From Paenibacillus harenae (GTDB lineage Bacteria; Bacillota; Bacilli; Paenibacillales; Paenibacillaceae), in NCBI RefSeq assembly GCF_030812415.1, contig NZ_JAUSST010000004.1, forward strand, positions 248,001 through 312,000: a DNA stretch of 64,000 nt. Reading direction: 5' to 3'. The notes below the pieces were generated by a model. It was not told where the DNA came from, ran no database searches, and was given only the letters and a program-made list of their open reading frames with translations. Position 1 is the first letter of the stretch, and every line of letters begins with the position of its first letter. Shown here piece after piece: positions 23,899 to 32,685 of the stretch. The translations under genes were made by a program, and so were the position numbers.

Positions 23899-26175
23899 AT
23901 GCTGCCTAGATTGCCGCTAGACGATCGCAGCTTTGCAGAGATCGTCCAGCATTCCAGAAGACTTATACCGAAGCGCGTTCCGGAATGGACGGATGAGAAC
24001 GCGCATGATCCGGGAATGACCTTTATCGAATTATTCGCATGGTTGACCGAGATGCAGCGGTACTTCATAAGCCGCGTGCCGGACAAAAACCGCCGCAAGT
24101 TTCTGGATTTGCTGGGCGTCGCGCCGGCAGATACGCAATCGGCCGAAGCGGTCATTCAATTCACGAACGTGACTGCGCCGACGATATTGCCGCGAGGAAC
24201 GAAGCTGATGGCGGAAGACCAAATGTTCGAGACGGACGCTACCGTTAAGCTTGTCCCGTTGTCGCTCGACCGGATCGTAACAAGAACGGAGCGGGAAGCG
24301 AACGATGTAACAGCGTCCAATGTCCACGCGGATGTCGTCTATTACGCATTCGGCGCCGATGCGAAGCAATCGTCAAAATTATATGTATCGTTCGACCGCG
24401 AGCTCGCGCCAGGCGAGCTAGTGACCCTTAATATCGAGCTTATGCAGCCAGGCAAGGATACGCAGGAAAGACATGCGACAGAGCTGCTTGATCCCCTTCT
24501 TGCGGCTGCGGCCATTACACCTTCCTCTCGCTTATCTTGGAAAGTATACGGATATGACGAGCAATCGGAGGCTGAGGCATGGCTTCCGCTGGACATCGTT
24601 CAAGACGAAACCTTGCATTTGACGCTTAGCGGCAAAATCACGTTTCGAGCCGGTGCGCCGATGCGTACGGTAACGGTTCATCCGGCAAGCGACCGCGCGC
24701 GTTATTGGATATGCTGCACGCTTGAGGAATCAGGCTACGAGATGCCTCCGCGAATTCGCCAAATGATGCTTCATACAACGATGGCGGTTCAACGCGATAC
24801 GCTGTGCGAGGTCATTGATCTGCCCTACAATGGCGGGGATCAGACGTCGATCGTTAGCGATACATACTTGTCGGTATACGGAAAAACCCGTGTGCAAGTG
24901 CAAAATATCGATTTTTCATGGACCTATTGGAAGGAAGAAGACCCGCTGGTGTCGAAGGCTGGCGGATTTCAACAGGATTCGAAGTTATATACGGTCAAGC
25001 GAAGCGCTGGACGGGATTACTTGGAAGTTCGCTTCGGCGGCAGCGAAGGCGGCGTAATGCCGGAGCCCGGTCAGATGATACGAATTATCGCAAGCACGCC
25101 GAAATTCGATCAGCTTCGGATGGTCGGTCGAAGCAACGGCCTTCCCGGCCAGTCGTTCGACGTGTATGACGTCCCGTGCAAGAAGAAGGATGCGATCAAG
25201 CTTCAAGTCGGCGAGAGCGACGCAAGCGGCGAACTGAGGTGGTTCGACTGGACGCGCGTTGACGATTTCGATCATTCAGGTCCCGGAGATCGGCATTATG
25301 TGTATGACCCGATCGGAAGGCGAATCTACTTCGGCAACGGCGAACGGGGCGCTATTCCGGCATCGTGCCGGGAAGAGAACATTTGCTTGATTGGCTGCTT
25401 GCTTGGCGGCGGCGAGCGCGGTAATGTGAAGCCGGGGCTCATTACGGAATGGGTAAACGACGTGCAAGCCCAATATGGGATTAAGGTAGATAATCCTTTT
25501 TATGCTGCGGGCGGCTCGGAGGCCGAGACGTTAGCGGAGACGCTGCAGCGCGCGCAAGCGGAACTGAAGCGCACGTTCCGTGCCGTAACCGACGAGGATT
25601 ACGAGACAATCGCCAGAGAGACGCCGGGTGCGGCAGTCGCAAGGGTGCAGGCTATCCCGCTGTACAAGCCCGGGCTTTCCGATTATCCGAGGGAGCGGGC
25701 AGCCGGACAAGTATCGGTTGTCGTCGTGCCGTATAGTTTAAGCGAGACGCCAACGCCAAGCACCGGATTCTTGCAGACGGTGCGGAAGCATATCGATTCG
25801 CGCAGACTGATTACGACGGAGGTGCATGTCATACCTCCCGTCTATATTAAAGTGACCGTTCATGCCGTTGTTGTCGTTGAACCGCAATTCATCGACGAAG
25901 GCGAGCGGCTTGTCGAGCAGCTAAGAAGGCTGCTGCGACCGCTAGACGGAGAGGACGGCTCTCCAGGGTGGGCGTTTGGCAGGGCGGTATATAAGGGCGA
26001 TATTTATAATGTGCTTAGCGGAAGCAACGGCGTGCTGTTCATCCAGGATCTGTGGCTGGATGCGGAAGGCGCTCATGTGAAGAAAAGCGCCGGGGGCGAT
26101 CTGATCTTGCCGCCCCATGGCCTTGTTTTCTCAGGCAAGCATGAAATTGAGCTGATAAGCAGCACGCGTCTATGA
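23899..26175 (+). CDS. Baseplate J/gp6-like wedge protein, second copy
   Basis: 758 residues. LVPKRVPEWTDENAHDPGMT-type N-terminus (here RLIPKRVPEWTDENAHDPGM) followed by FIELFAWLTEMQRYFISRVP is the signature of the putative baseplate assembly family in eCIS. DRHYVYDPIGRRIYFGNGER (about 465-484) is the same motif as in the preceding protein, so the two are distant paralogues likely to form a heteromeric wedge. AAGGAGG lies 7 nt before the ATG. The stop is 4 bp before the next possible start. Confidence 0.9.
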   Translation: MLPRLPLDDRSFAEIVQHSRRLIPKRVPEWTDENAHDPGMTFIELFAWLTEMQRYFISRVPDKNRRKFLDLLGVAPADTQSAEAVIQFTNVTAPTILPRGTKLMAEDQMFETDATVKLVPLSLDRIVTRTEREANDVTASNVHADVVYYAFGADAKQSSKLYVSFDRELAPGELVTLNIELMQPGKDTQERHATELLDPLLAAAAITPSSRLSWKVYGYDEQSEAEAWLPLDIVQDETLHLTLSGKITFRAGAPMRTVTVHPASDRARYWICCTLEESGYEMPPRIRQMMLHTTMAVQRDTLCEVIDLPYNGGDQTSIVSDTYLSVYGKTRVQVQNIDFSWTYWKEEDPLVSKAGGFQQDSKLYTVKRSAGRDYLEVRFGGSEGGVMPEPGQMIRIIASTPKFDQLRMVGRSNGLPGQSFDVYDVPCKKKDAIKLQVGESDASGELRWFDWTRVDDFDHSGPGDRHYVYDPIGRRIYFGNGERGAIPASCREENICLIGCLLGGGERGNVKPGLITEWVNDVQAQYGIKVDNPFYAAGGSEAETLAETLQRAQAELKRTFRAVTDEDYETIARETPGAAVARVQAIPLYKPGLSDYPRERAAGQVSVVVVPYSLSETPTPSTGFLQTVRKHIDSRRLITTEVHVIPPVYIKVTVHAVVVVEPQFIDEGERLVEQLRRLLRPLDGEDGSPGWAFGRAVYKGDIYNVLSGSNGVLFIQDLWLDAEGAHVKKSAGGDLILPPHGLVFSGKHEIELISSTRL

Positions 26176-26179
26176 TGTT

Positions 26180-28318
26180 ATGCGGCGGACGGCAGCAAAG
26201 GAGGGGATAAGCCTGAACGGACTAGAGCGTTATTTCTCGATTAACCGCGAGGAAGATTGGCGGCGAGGTACCGTATACAATTTGGAATCGCGAACGGCAG
26301 GCTTCGGCGTACGAAGAGATAACAAGTATGGGATTGCCGGCACGCTCCAGCTAAGCGAGCTTGATGGAACGGGTACGACGCGGGAAATCGCAATCGGCGA
26401 GCATGACAGAATGTATTTGCTTGATGAACGGGCCGATCTTTGGATTTACGATCGCCGAAATGCCGACCATAAGCGGTTGTTCACCCAAGGACATGGCTTG
26501 TTCAGCGCCGATGCGAGGCTTGCAGCCTCCGGCGACCTGCTGTTAGTTGCCGACCGCTCGGGTGACAGGACGCTAGCGGCTTATCATACGGATACCGGCC
26601 AGACTTTGTGGTCGAGATCGGGGCAACAGGCCGACGGCATGCCGCTCTACCCGATAGCGATTGCAGCCGATAACCGTTACGTCTACGTGCTGACGCCGCT
26701 TGAAATCGATGACGGCGGAGATGAGCCTGCCGTGCCTGAAGGCGGCAAGCTTGGCATTATGCAATTCACGCTAAGCGGCGCATTAACGGGCGTCTGGAGC
26801 GATCTTAGCTTCACTCAGCATGTACGGGCGAAGTTGAAGCATTTGAACCGAACTTACTTTATGTCGCTGTCCCCGAGCGGGAAGCTCTACATATTCGATA
26901 CGCTGTTTGCGAAGCTCTTCTCCTTCCATAGCAGCGGCAAGCTGGCTGCGAGGAAAGAGCTCCCGTCGCTCCCGTATGCGGGATTGTGCATCGATAGCTC
27001 CGGCATGCTCTATATCGGCGATTCGAGGCAGATGGATCAGTTGAGCGAGGACGACCGGTTCATCGTCATGTTGGACGAAGCTGGCCATTCCATCGGCAAG
27101 ATTACAAGCTTTCGGGGGAAGGCCGATCAATTGCTCATCGATGGCAAAGGTCGAATGTTCATCTTGAACGGCGACGAGGGCATCGTGACAATGCTTAATT
27201 TGCAGCCTCAGACGCTGGTCATGGAAGAGACGGGAGTGCCGGAGGGCATCTGGTTATCCCGTGCTTACGACAGCTCGGAAGCCGATACGGTATGGCATAA
27301 AATGACGCTCGACGCTTTCATCCCCGACGGTACGCAGCTAAGAGTGTCCTACTTCACCTTGAACGAGGAGAGCTGCTTCATTAACGGGACGTATCGCAAG
27401 GTTGACGATTGGCTGGTCGATACGTCGCTGCCATATCGCGATAAGCTGAACGCGCTCGCATCCTACTGGTCTCCGCCCGTCATCAATCCGAAGGATTCGC
27501 TGTTTTTTGGCGCGAAGGGACGGTATTTATGGCTGAAGATCGAGTGGATCGGGACGGAGAGGCATTCGCCTTTGCTTCAGACGGTGCGGCTTTATTTTCC
27601 CCGCGAGACGTTTTTATCGTACTTGCCGTCGGTGTACCAGGAGGATCCCGCGAGCCGTGACTTCCTGGAGCGTTACTTATCGTTGTTCGGCACGCTGTTC
27701 TCCGAAGTAGAGAACGAGATTGTCGGCTTGTCGGATTATCTCGATCCTCAGCTAGCGACAGGCGAGCATCTAAGGTGGCTGTCATCCTGGCTCGGTCTGG
27801 AGACCGACGATTATTGGACCGACGAGCAGGTTGAGGCATTCATCAAGGCCGCGCCGGAGCTATATCGTTACCGCGGCACGCGGCAGGGGCTTATGAAGAC
27901 GATCGAAATCTACACGGGCCAGTCGCCGCTTATCATTGAATATTTTCAGACGAAGGGCATGCGCGACAATGCCGAGCTAAGGGAGCTTACGGATAAACTG
28001 TACGACGGAGATCCCTACACATTCACCGTCCTGCTAAGGCCGGAGCAAGCGCCGAGCGAGAAGCAGCGCGTTGTCATCGAGCAGTTGATTGAGGAACAGA
28101 AGCCCGCCTATACGGAAGCGAAGCTTGTCATGCTCCAGCCGTGGATGTATTTGGACCTTCATACGTACCTCGGCATCAATACCGTGCTTACGGAGCCGTC
28201 GCTTATGACGTTGAACCCTAATCGCACGATGCCCAACGATACGCTGATCGTCGATGTCGGCATGGAGAAGCGAATGGACATACATACTCGCCTTGAAATG
28301 GATTCAGAGCTTGAATAA
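26180..28318 (+). CDS. Tail protein I / gp7-like baseplate protein with N-terminal propeller-like region
   Basis: About 710 residues. The C-terminal third is the phage tail P2 protein I type domain: LSYLPSVYQEDPASRDFLER, YLDPQLATGEHLRWLSSWLG and YRYRGTRQGLMKTIEIYTGQ. The N-terminal ~450 residues hold repeated four-strand blocks (DRMYLLDERADLWIYD, NRYVYVLTPLE, SGMLYIGDSRQMDQL) that look like a beta propeller of the NHL/six-bladed kind, which could bind a surface ligand or fibre. The first ATG has no ribosome site; AAAGGAGGGG at 26197-26206 points to a CTG at 26213, giving LNGLERYFS as the start. Canonical start reported. Confidence 0.85.
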   Translation: MRRTAAKEGISLNGLERYFSINREEDWRRGTVYNLESRTAGFGVRRDNKYGIAGTLQLSELDGTGTTREIAIGEHDRMYLLDERADLWIYDRRNADHKRLFTQGHGLFSADARLAASGDLLLVADRSGDRTLAAYHTDTGQTLWSRSGQQADGMPLYPIAIAADNRYVYVLTPLEIDDGGDEPAVPEGGKLGIMQFTLSGALTGVWSDLSFTQHVRAKLKHLNRTYFMSLSPSGKLYIFDTLFAKLFSFHSSGKLAARKELPSLPYAGLCIDSSGMLYIGDSRQMDQLSEDDRFIVMLDEAGHSIGKITSFRGKADQLLIDGKGRMFILNGDEGIVTMLNLQPQTLVMEETGVPEGIWLSRAYDSSEADTVWHKMTLDAFIPDGTQLRVSYFTLNEESCFINGTYRKVDDWLVDTSLPYRDKLNALASYWSPPVINPKDSLFFGAKGRYLWLKIEWIGTERHSPLLQTVRLYFPRETFLSYLPSVYQEDPASRDFLERYLSLFGTLFSEVENEIVGLSDYLDPQLATGEHLRWLSSWLGLETDDYWTDEQVEAFIKAAPELYRYRGTRQGLMKTIEIYTGQSPLIIEYFQTKGMRDNAELRELTDKLYDGDPYTFTVLLRPEQAPSEKQRVVIEQLIEEQKPAYTEAKLVMLQPWMYLDLHTYLGINTVLTEPSLMTLNPNRTMPNDTLIVDVGMEKRMDIHTRLEMDSELE
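26200..26215 (+). promoter_or_regulatory. Ribosome site facing a CTG start
   Basis: GGAGG (26200-26204) within AAAGGAGGGG is followed 8 nt later by CTG (26213-26215), in frame with the tail protein I gene. The only canonical start nearby, ATG 26180, lies upstream of this site and has no Shine-Dalgarno of its own. CTG initiation is rare but known in bacteria. Confidence 0.5.
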
Positions 28319-28348
28319 TAGATGAAGTTCGTGAAGGAGTGGGAATTG

Positions 28349-30019
28349 ATGAAAAAATCGCGATTGTATCCATTTGAGAGAAATCGGTATTTTTACGGCA
28401 AGCTGCTGACGGTGCGCGACTTTGAATCGGAGCAAAAATATTTTAACGACAAAAGAAGATTGTTGAATCGGCTGCTATACGGAAGCGGCGTTTTGTCGGG
28501 CATGCAGGTCGTTGCGGTTGACGACAAGACGATATCGGTTGAAATGGGTGTTGCGATCGATTATATTGGCCGCGAGCTCGTTATTCCTTCTCCGGTAACT
28601 TTGAAGCTTTCGATGATTGAAGGCTTCACGAACAATGAGTATAAGAAAAACGTATATCTATGCGTGGCTTACGACGAGAAGGGCAAAGAGCCGGTTCATT
28701 CCGTCGGCAACTCGGCCATTCGTTCCGATGAAGTAAGCGAATATAATCGCGTTCTTGAATCGTACCGCCTATTTATCGTAGAGGAGGCGCCGGCGCCATC
28801 CTCCTTCGAATTCGTTCGCTTGCTCGAAAATGTAGCGACGATCTACGAAGATGTAGGTGTTCGTATCACGCAGCGCATGCCGAAGTACGTTAATCCGGGC
28901 GAGGTAGTCGAGATTAAGCTCGTTGTCGAGAAGACGCTTCAAACGCCGCGAATCGCTTTCCAGTACGAGTATGATGCGGTTGGCTTTACAACGGTTGGCC
29001 ATGACGGACAAAACGTATCGTTCGCAGAGCCGGGCGACGCCCAGGAGACGGAATATACGGTCAGCTTCCATGTGAAAGCGCCGCTTGAAGCGGGCAGTCT
29101 TGCCACTCTGACCGTCCCTAATTCGGCTGCGAAGCTGACGATCGGCGACGCGGTCATTCCGCTCGATTCGAATGCGAAGCATGTGATCGAAGTGCTGGAG
29201 GAACCGGTAGCGGAGCGGATTCTGAAGGACTGGCATGAACGCAGCTTGGAGGAGGCGGTCGAGGGATCGGCTGACCAGAGCATTTGCTTGGCGAAGATCA
29301 GCCTGCTTCAGTTGGGACCGACTTATATGATCGAGAAAGTCGACCGCGTTCCTTATGGCGAATATATAGAGAGCACTTCGCTCCTGCAACGGCTTGCCCA
29401 GACGTCGCGCGCTTCGTCGCTGCACAAATTCTATGCAAGCGCGGAAACGGAAGACTTGGAGTATGGCGCGAAGCCTTCACTCGACGTACAGTATCACCCG
29501 GAACGCAATGAATTCGACTTTAAGCTCGGCATCCCTCGTCCTCAGCATTTGTATGACGAGATCGCGACCGGCACGATGGAAGTGTTGCTGGAGTCGATCG
29601 GCAAGACGGGCGGCTTCTTCTTCTCGCGAGGCAAGAAGAACTACGTTTCCGATGAAATCAACCACGGACTTGGCGAAGGCCAAGTATCGGTTGTTGTAGG
29701 CCTAGAGGAAGTGGAGCGTTCCGTAGAGGGAGATTTGAACGCTGTGCAGAAGCGCGTTTATTACGGTCAGAGCGATGTCTTCAAGGGTACGGAGTTCGAG
29801 CCGGACATTCCGAACGTATCGCTTGGTACGGTCGTTTATCCGGAGAAAGGCACGTTCCGCATAGGCATGAAGCTGCAAGGTGAAATGGAGTCGACCGCGT
29901 CGGTCATTGCCGTCCGCTGGTGGGCGTTCAAGACCTTGGGCACAGCCCCGCAGCAAGGCGAGGTTGACAACGAGCAGTTGGAGGATGTATTAGGTGAAGC
30001 GGCAGCTTCGGAGGAATAG
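28349..30019 (+). CDS. Conserved eCIS-associated protein of unknown function; possible fibre or receptor-binding part
   Basis: 556 residues from ATG 28349, which has AAGGAG 9 nt upstream; an earlier in-frame ATG at 28322 lacks one. The N-terminal block RYFYGKLLTVRDFESEQKYF, then KRRLLNRLLYGSGVLSGMQV and VAIDYIGRELVIPSP, is one I associate with proteins at the 3' end of many eCIS baseplate clusters. The rest is beta-rich with one Ig-like segment (VEIKLVVEKTLQTPRIAF). No toxin or enzyme motif is visible. Position after tail protein I and before a terminator is where fibre genes usually lie. No function is established. Confidence 0.6.
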   Translation: MKKSRLYPFERNRYFYGKLLTVRDFESEQKYFNDKRRLLNRLLYGSGVLSGMQVVAVDDKTISVEMGVAIDYIGRELVIPSPVTLKLSMIEGFTNNEYKKNVYLCVAYDEKGKEPVHSVGNSAIRSDEVSEYNRVLESYRLFIVEEAPAPSSFEFVRLLENVATIYEDVGVRITQRMPKYVNPGEVVEIKLVVEKTLQTPRIAFQYEYDAVGFTTVGHDGQNVSFAEPGDAQETEYTVSFHVKAPLEAGSLATLTVPNSAAKLTIGDAVIPLDSNAKHVIEVLEEPVAERILKDWHERSLEEAVEGSADQSICLAKISLLQLGPTYMIEKVDRVPYGEYIESTSLLQRLAQTSRASSLHKFYASAETEDLEYGAKPSLDVQYHPERNEFDFKLGIPRPQHLYDEIATGTMEVLLESIGKTGGFFFSRGKKNYVSDEINHGLGEGQVSVVVGLEEVERSVEGDLNAVQKRVYYGQSDVFKGTEFEPDIPNVSLGTVVYPEKGTFRIGMKLQGEMESTASVIAVRWWAFKTLGTAPQQGEVDNEQLEDVLGEAAASEE

Positions 30020-30027
30020 ACGGTCTT

Positions 30028-30078
30028 TAAGCCGCTGCTTAATGCTTCTAATGAGCGTTAGGCTGCGGCTTTGTTTCT
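30028..30078 (+). terminator. Terminator of the eCIS structural operon
   Basis: TAAGCCGC (30028-30035) pairs with GCGGCTTT (about 30066-30073), with inner pairing TGC...GGC and TGCT...AGCG, followed by GTTTCTG. It lies just after the stop of the last plus-strand eCIS gene. The rest of the gap to 30230 shows no gene. Confidence 0.65.
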
Positions 30079-30229
30079 GTAATAGGCTCTTACAAAGCGG
30101 GAAGTAAAGACCGGGGAATAATGACGGTTTCGCGTAAGAGCATATATGAGCTAACAGCAAACGACTGGCGGGGAAAGTGTCAGCGGTCTGTAAGAGCGCC
30201 TGCGCGATTTCAGCTCTAAACATTAAATG

Positions 30230-30262
30230 AAAAGCCCCCGCCCAGGATACGGCGAGGGTTTT
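30230..30262 (-). terminator. Intrinsic, probably bidirectional, terminator
   Basis: AAAAGCCCCCGCC (30230-30242) pairs with GGCGAGGGTTTT (30251-30262) across an 8-nt loop, with one mismatch. On the minus strand it follows the MORN gene stop by 18 bp and ends in a run of Ts; on the plus strand it also ends in TTTTGTT, so it insulates the convergent units. Confidence 0.8.
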
Positions 30263-30279
30263 GTTATGCCCTGGAGCGG

Positions 30280-32085
30280 TTATTCCGCTTCATCAGGGTT
30301 ATAGTAGCTAATCTCGAGTCTGGCGGGCTTGTCCTTGTTCAGCAGGAACGTCAGGAAGGCGTTGCCGGATTTGAATATGATGCTTGTCCGTCCGTTCGGC
30401 AGTATTTCCTTCGAGGAGACGGCTTTGGCAGTCAGCAGCCGCTGGTAAGTCTGTTCCATCACGATGCTGTTCCAAGTCGTTAGCTTGCGAACGTAATAAG
30501 CTTCCGGATTGTCAGGATCAACTTCAAGCACGAATGAGAGCTGAGCGGTGCTGAAGGTGAGCGTCATCGGAAGGACTTCTTCCTCCAGCCCTTCGGTGTC
30601 GCCAGTTGCGACAACCGAGTCAGCTGAAGTCGCTTCTTCTATCATGCTGTTCGAGCTTTCGCTGAGCGTTTGAACTTCATCCGCCGGACTAGCATCCTGG
30701 GTTGAAGAGCCTTCTGATGACGACTCTCCACCGCTACTAGTTCCAGAGCCACTCGACGTTTCATCCCCGCTAGTGCCGCTATCCGCTCCGGCATTCGGGT
30801 CCGCCGCTGTCCCACCTTCTCCGCCTTCCGCCGTTCCATCCGTTGGCGCATCCGTTACTGCGGGCGTTTCTTCCGCTGGCGGCGTCGTTTCGGAAGGAGG
30901 CGGCGGGTCAGCCGCTCCAAGCGTCTCTTGCAGCTTCACGAGCGATAGGTTCATGAAGCCTTCCGCATATACTCCTCCGGCGCGGAAGAAGCCTTTATAG
31001 AGCGGAGCGCCGTCGGCGTCAAATAATGAACCGACACCTTCATATTTGCCATTGACGAACTTGCCGTCGTAGACAATGCCTCCGCCTGCGTTGTAGGCTT
31101 GGCCGATTCCATTCGGCAGCCCGCCAGCGAAGCCGCCCGTGTAGACGAGCGAGCCGACTTCGTTAAAGGAACTGCCTGCGCCGTGATAGGCGCCCTTCAC
31201 GAATTCGCCTTCGTACTTGACGAAGCCCGATGCAAAGTAGTGTGTTCCCGGTCCTGTCAGCTCGCCTGCAACAAAGTTGCCTTCGTATGCCAGCACACCG
31301 TTGCTGTCATAAAGCTTGCCTGCTCCTTCGTAGACGCCGTTGTTGAACAGCCCTTCATACAGAAGTTTCTCGGGACCGCTGTATAGCTTGCCATCTCCTT
31401 GATAGACGCCTTTCATGAAGTTGCCGGCATAGACGATCGTGCCGTCTTCCTTATAAGTCGTTCCTGCGCCCTCGTAAAGACCTGCAGCGAACAAACCGAC
31501 ATAGGACGGCGCGCCACTTGGATAGAAAGCCGTACCGGCACCCGCGTACTGGTCGGCAGCGAATAGTCCCTTATAGAGAAGAATGCCTTCTTCATTATAA
31601 AGCTCGCCTTGGCCCATCATCATGCCTTTGTCGAAGTCGCCGCTATACTTCAGATTGCCGTTAGGATAATACAGCTTGCCGGTTCCCGTATACAGGCCGT
31701 CCGCCAATTGTCCTTCGAACAGCAAACGGCCCCCGGGATCGAGGATGTCGGCAGTGCCGGTAAACCCTTTGTCGGCGGCCGCCGTCGCCGATAGCTGCGG
31801 CGTCTTGCCGAACCATTTGTTGAACAGGGGCGGAGGACTAATGAAACCAAAGTAAACGATGATGAGCGTTATGACGATAAAAAGCGCTATCAGTTTCTTC
31901 GCAATATAATAGCTTCCAAGCTTGACGTAGTTGTTGAGCGAACGAAGCGGGCCGAATATGGCTGTAACGAGAAACTTGCGAAGCCATTTAAGCAACAGCT
32001 TCGGCAGCATGCGGGCTTGCTTGATCGGCTTCATGACAAACTTCTTAATCGGTTTGAAAATCGGCTTAAGAATGGATTCAATCAT
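30280..32085 (-). CDS. Membrane-anchored MORN-repeat protein linked to the eCIS tip gene
   Basis: 601 residues. A very basic amphipathic N-terminus with repeated KPI motifs (1-60) leads to one strong membrane helix (LIALFIVITLIIVYFGFI, about 65-82). Residues 105-385 carry about twelve MORN repeats of 23 residues (GLYEGAGTTYKEDGTIVYAG and similar). A Pro/Thr then Ser/Gly/Glu-rich linker (about 390-480) precedes a small C-terminal domain (TLTFSTAQLSFVLEVDPDNP). The membrane topology suggests repeats outside the cell. It starts 3 bp after the DUF4280 stop, so both are one operon. It could anchor the particle, act as a receptor for it, or be its cargo; none is proven. Confidence 0.75.
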   Translation of the reverse strand: MIESILKPIFKPIKKFVMKPIKQARMLPKLLLKWLRKFLVTAIFGPLRSLNNYVKLGSYYIAKKLIALFIVITLIIVYFGFISPPPLFNKWFGKTPQLSATAAADKGFTGTADILDPGGRLLFEGQLADGLYTGTGKLYYPNGNLKYSGDFDKGMMMGQGELYNEEGILLYKGLFAADQYAGAGTAFYPSGAPSYVGLFAAGLYEGAGTTYKEDGTIVYAGNFMKGVYQGDGKLYSGPEKLLYEGLFNNGVYEGAGKLYDSNGVLAYEGNFVAGELTGPGTHYFASGFVKYEGEFVKGAYHGAGSSFNEVGSLVYTGGFAGGLPNGIGQAYNAGGGIVYDGKFVNGKYEGVGSLFDADGAPLYKGFFRAGGVYAEGFMNLSLVKLQETLGAADPPPPSETTPPAEETPAVTDAPTDGTAEGGEGGTAADPNAGADSGTSGDETSSGSGTSSGGESSSEGSSTQDASPADEVQTLSESSNSMIEEATSADSVVATGDTEGLEEEVLPMTLTFSTAQLSFVLEVDPDNPEAYYVRKLTTWNSIVMEQTYQRLLTAKAVSSKEILPNGRTSIIFKSGNAFLTFLLNKDKPARLEISYYNPDEAE

Positions 32086-32087
32086 GG

Positions 32088-32474
32088 CTAAGGCACCTGT
32101 ATCGTTACTTGGCCAGGATTAACGACTTCAATAATTCCACCCCAATTGCACATGCATTTGGATGAATTGTTCAGCGCGGGCATATTCGCAACCAGTACCG
32201 TAGGCGAACCGGGCGCCCATGGGGCGGCTGTTACCGGAATGCATGGCATAGGGGTCAAGGCGCCGAATGCAGCCGCCGTTGCCGAGGCAACCATGGGATT
32301 GGCCATCGATGAACACATGCCGAAGGGGGTAATATTAACCATAGGCTTGTTGTCCATAATGTTGGCAATAGGCATTGACGTCGTAACCATGTTCTGAGGC
32401 AAGACGGTCAACATGCCTGGAGCGGCTCCGAAAGAGCATTTCAGCATGGCTCCGCCGCATACGAGTTGTCCCAT
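32088..32474 (-). CDS. DUF4280 (PAAR-like) spike-tip protein
   Basis: 128 residues. MGQLVCGGAMLKCSFGAAPG opens with the DUF4280 signature, and conserved Cys pairs recur (CSSMANP, TPMPCIPVTAAPW, SKCMCNWGG), suiting a small metal-stabilised cone as in PAAR tips. Such proteins sharpen the needle of type VI and eCIS spikes and often precede effector genes. GGAAAGGAACGTT precedes the ATG. It is on the strand opposite to all other structural genes, directly upstream of the MORN gene, and may belong to an exchangeable tip module. Confidence 0.88.
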   Translation of the reverse strand: MGQLVCGGAMLKCSFGAAPGMLTVLPQNMVTTSMPIANIMDNKPMVNITPFGMCSSMANPMVASATAAAFGALTPMPCIPVTAAPWAPGSPTVLVANMPALNNSSKCMCNWGGIIEVVNPGQVTIQVP

Positions 32475-32533
32475 AACGTTCCTTTCCGCGAGGAGCGAAT
32501 CTATCGATTCAGTAAATCGCTTCTCCCATTTTA

Positions 32534-32549
32534 TACTATTATAATAGTA
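32534..32549. promoter_or_regulatory. 16-bp perfect palindrome in the divergent promoter region
   Basis: TACTATTATAATAGTA is exactly self-complementary and contains TATAAT on one strand and ATTATA on the other. TAGTACTATA overlaps its right half (32545-32554) and recurs at 32646-32655, 101 bp away, before the cyclase-like gene. The region separates the DUF4280-MORN operon from the pseudo-cyclase gene. Candidate operator and promoter; by-eye assignment. Confidence 0.45.
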
Positions 32550-32685
32550 CTATACGCCGCCCAAGCCCATCAACATAAACCTGCGAAATTCGGGAATATT
32601 CGATTCGTTGCGCGGAAGGAAAGGGATGTAAAAATACGTATCATGTAGTACTATAGAAATAGAAAAAATATGCAGGTCGAAAGCG

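Noticed and set aside
7204..32474. Intact prophage
   Set aside because: No capsid, portal, terminase, integrase, repressor or lysis genes; the AAA+, DUF4255, LysM and DUF4280 set is diagnostic of an injection system.
32610..32635. AAGGAAAGGG followed by ATG TAA, a start-stop mini frame
   Set aside because: A two-codon frame could regulate the next gene but no further evidence exists; treated as chance.
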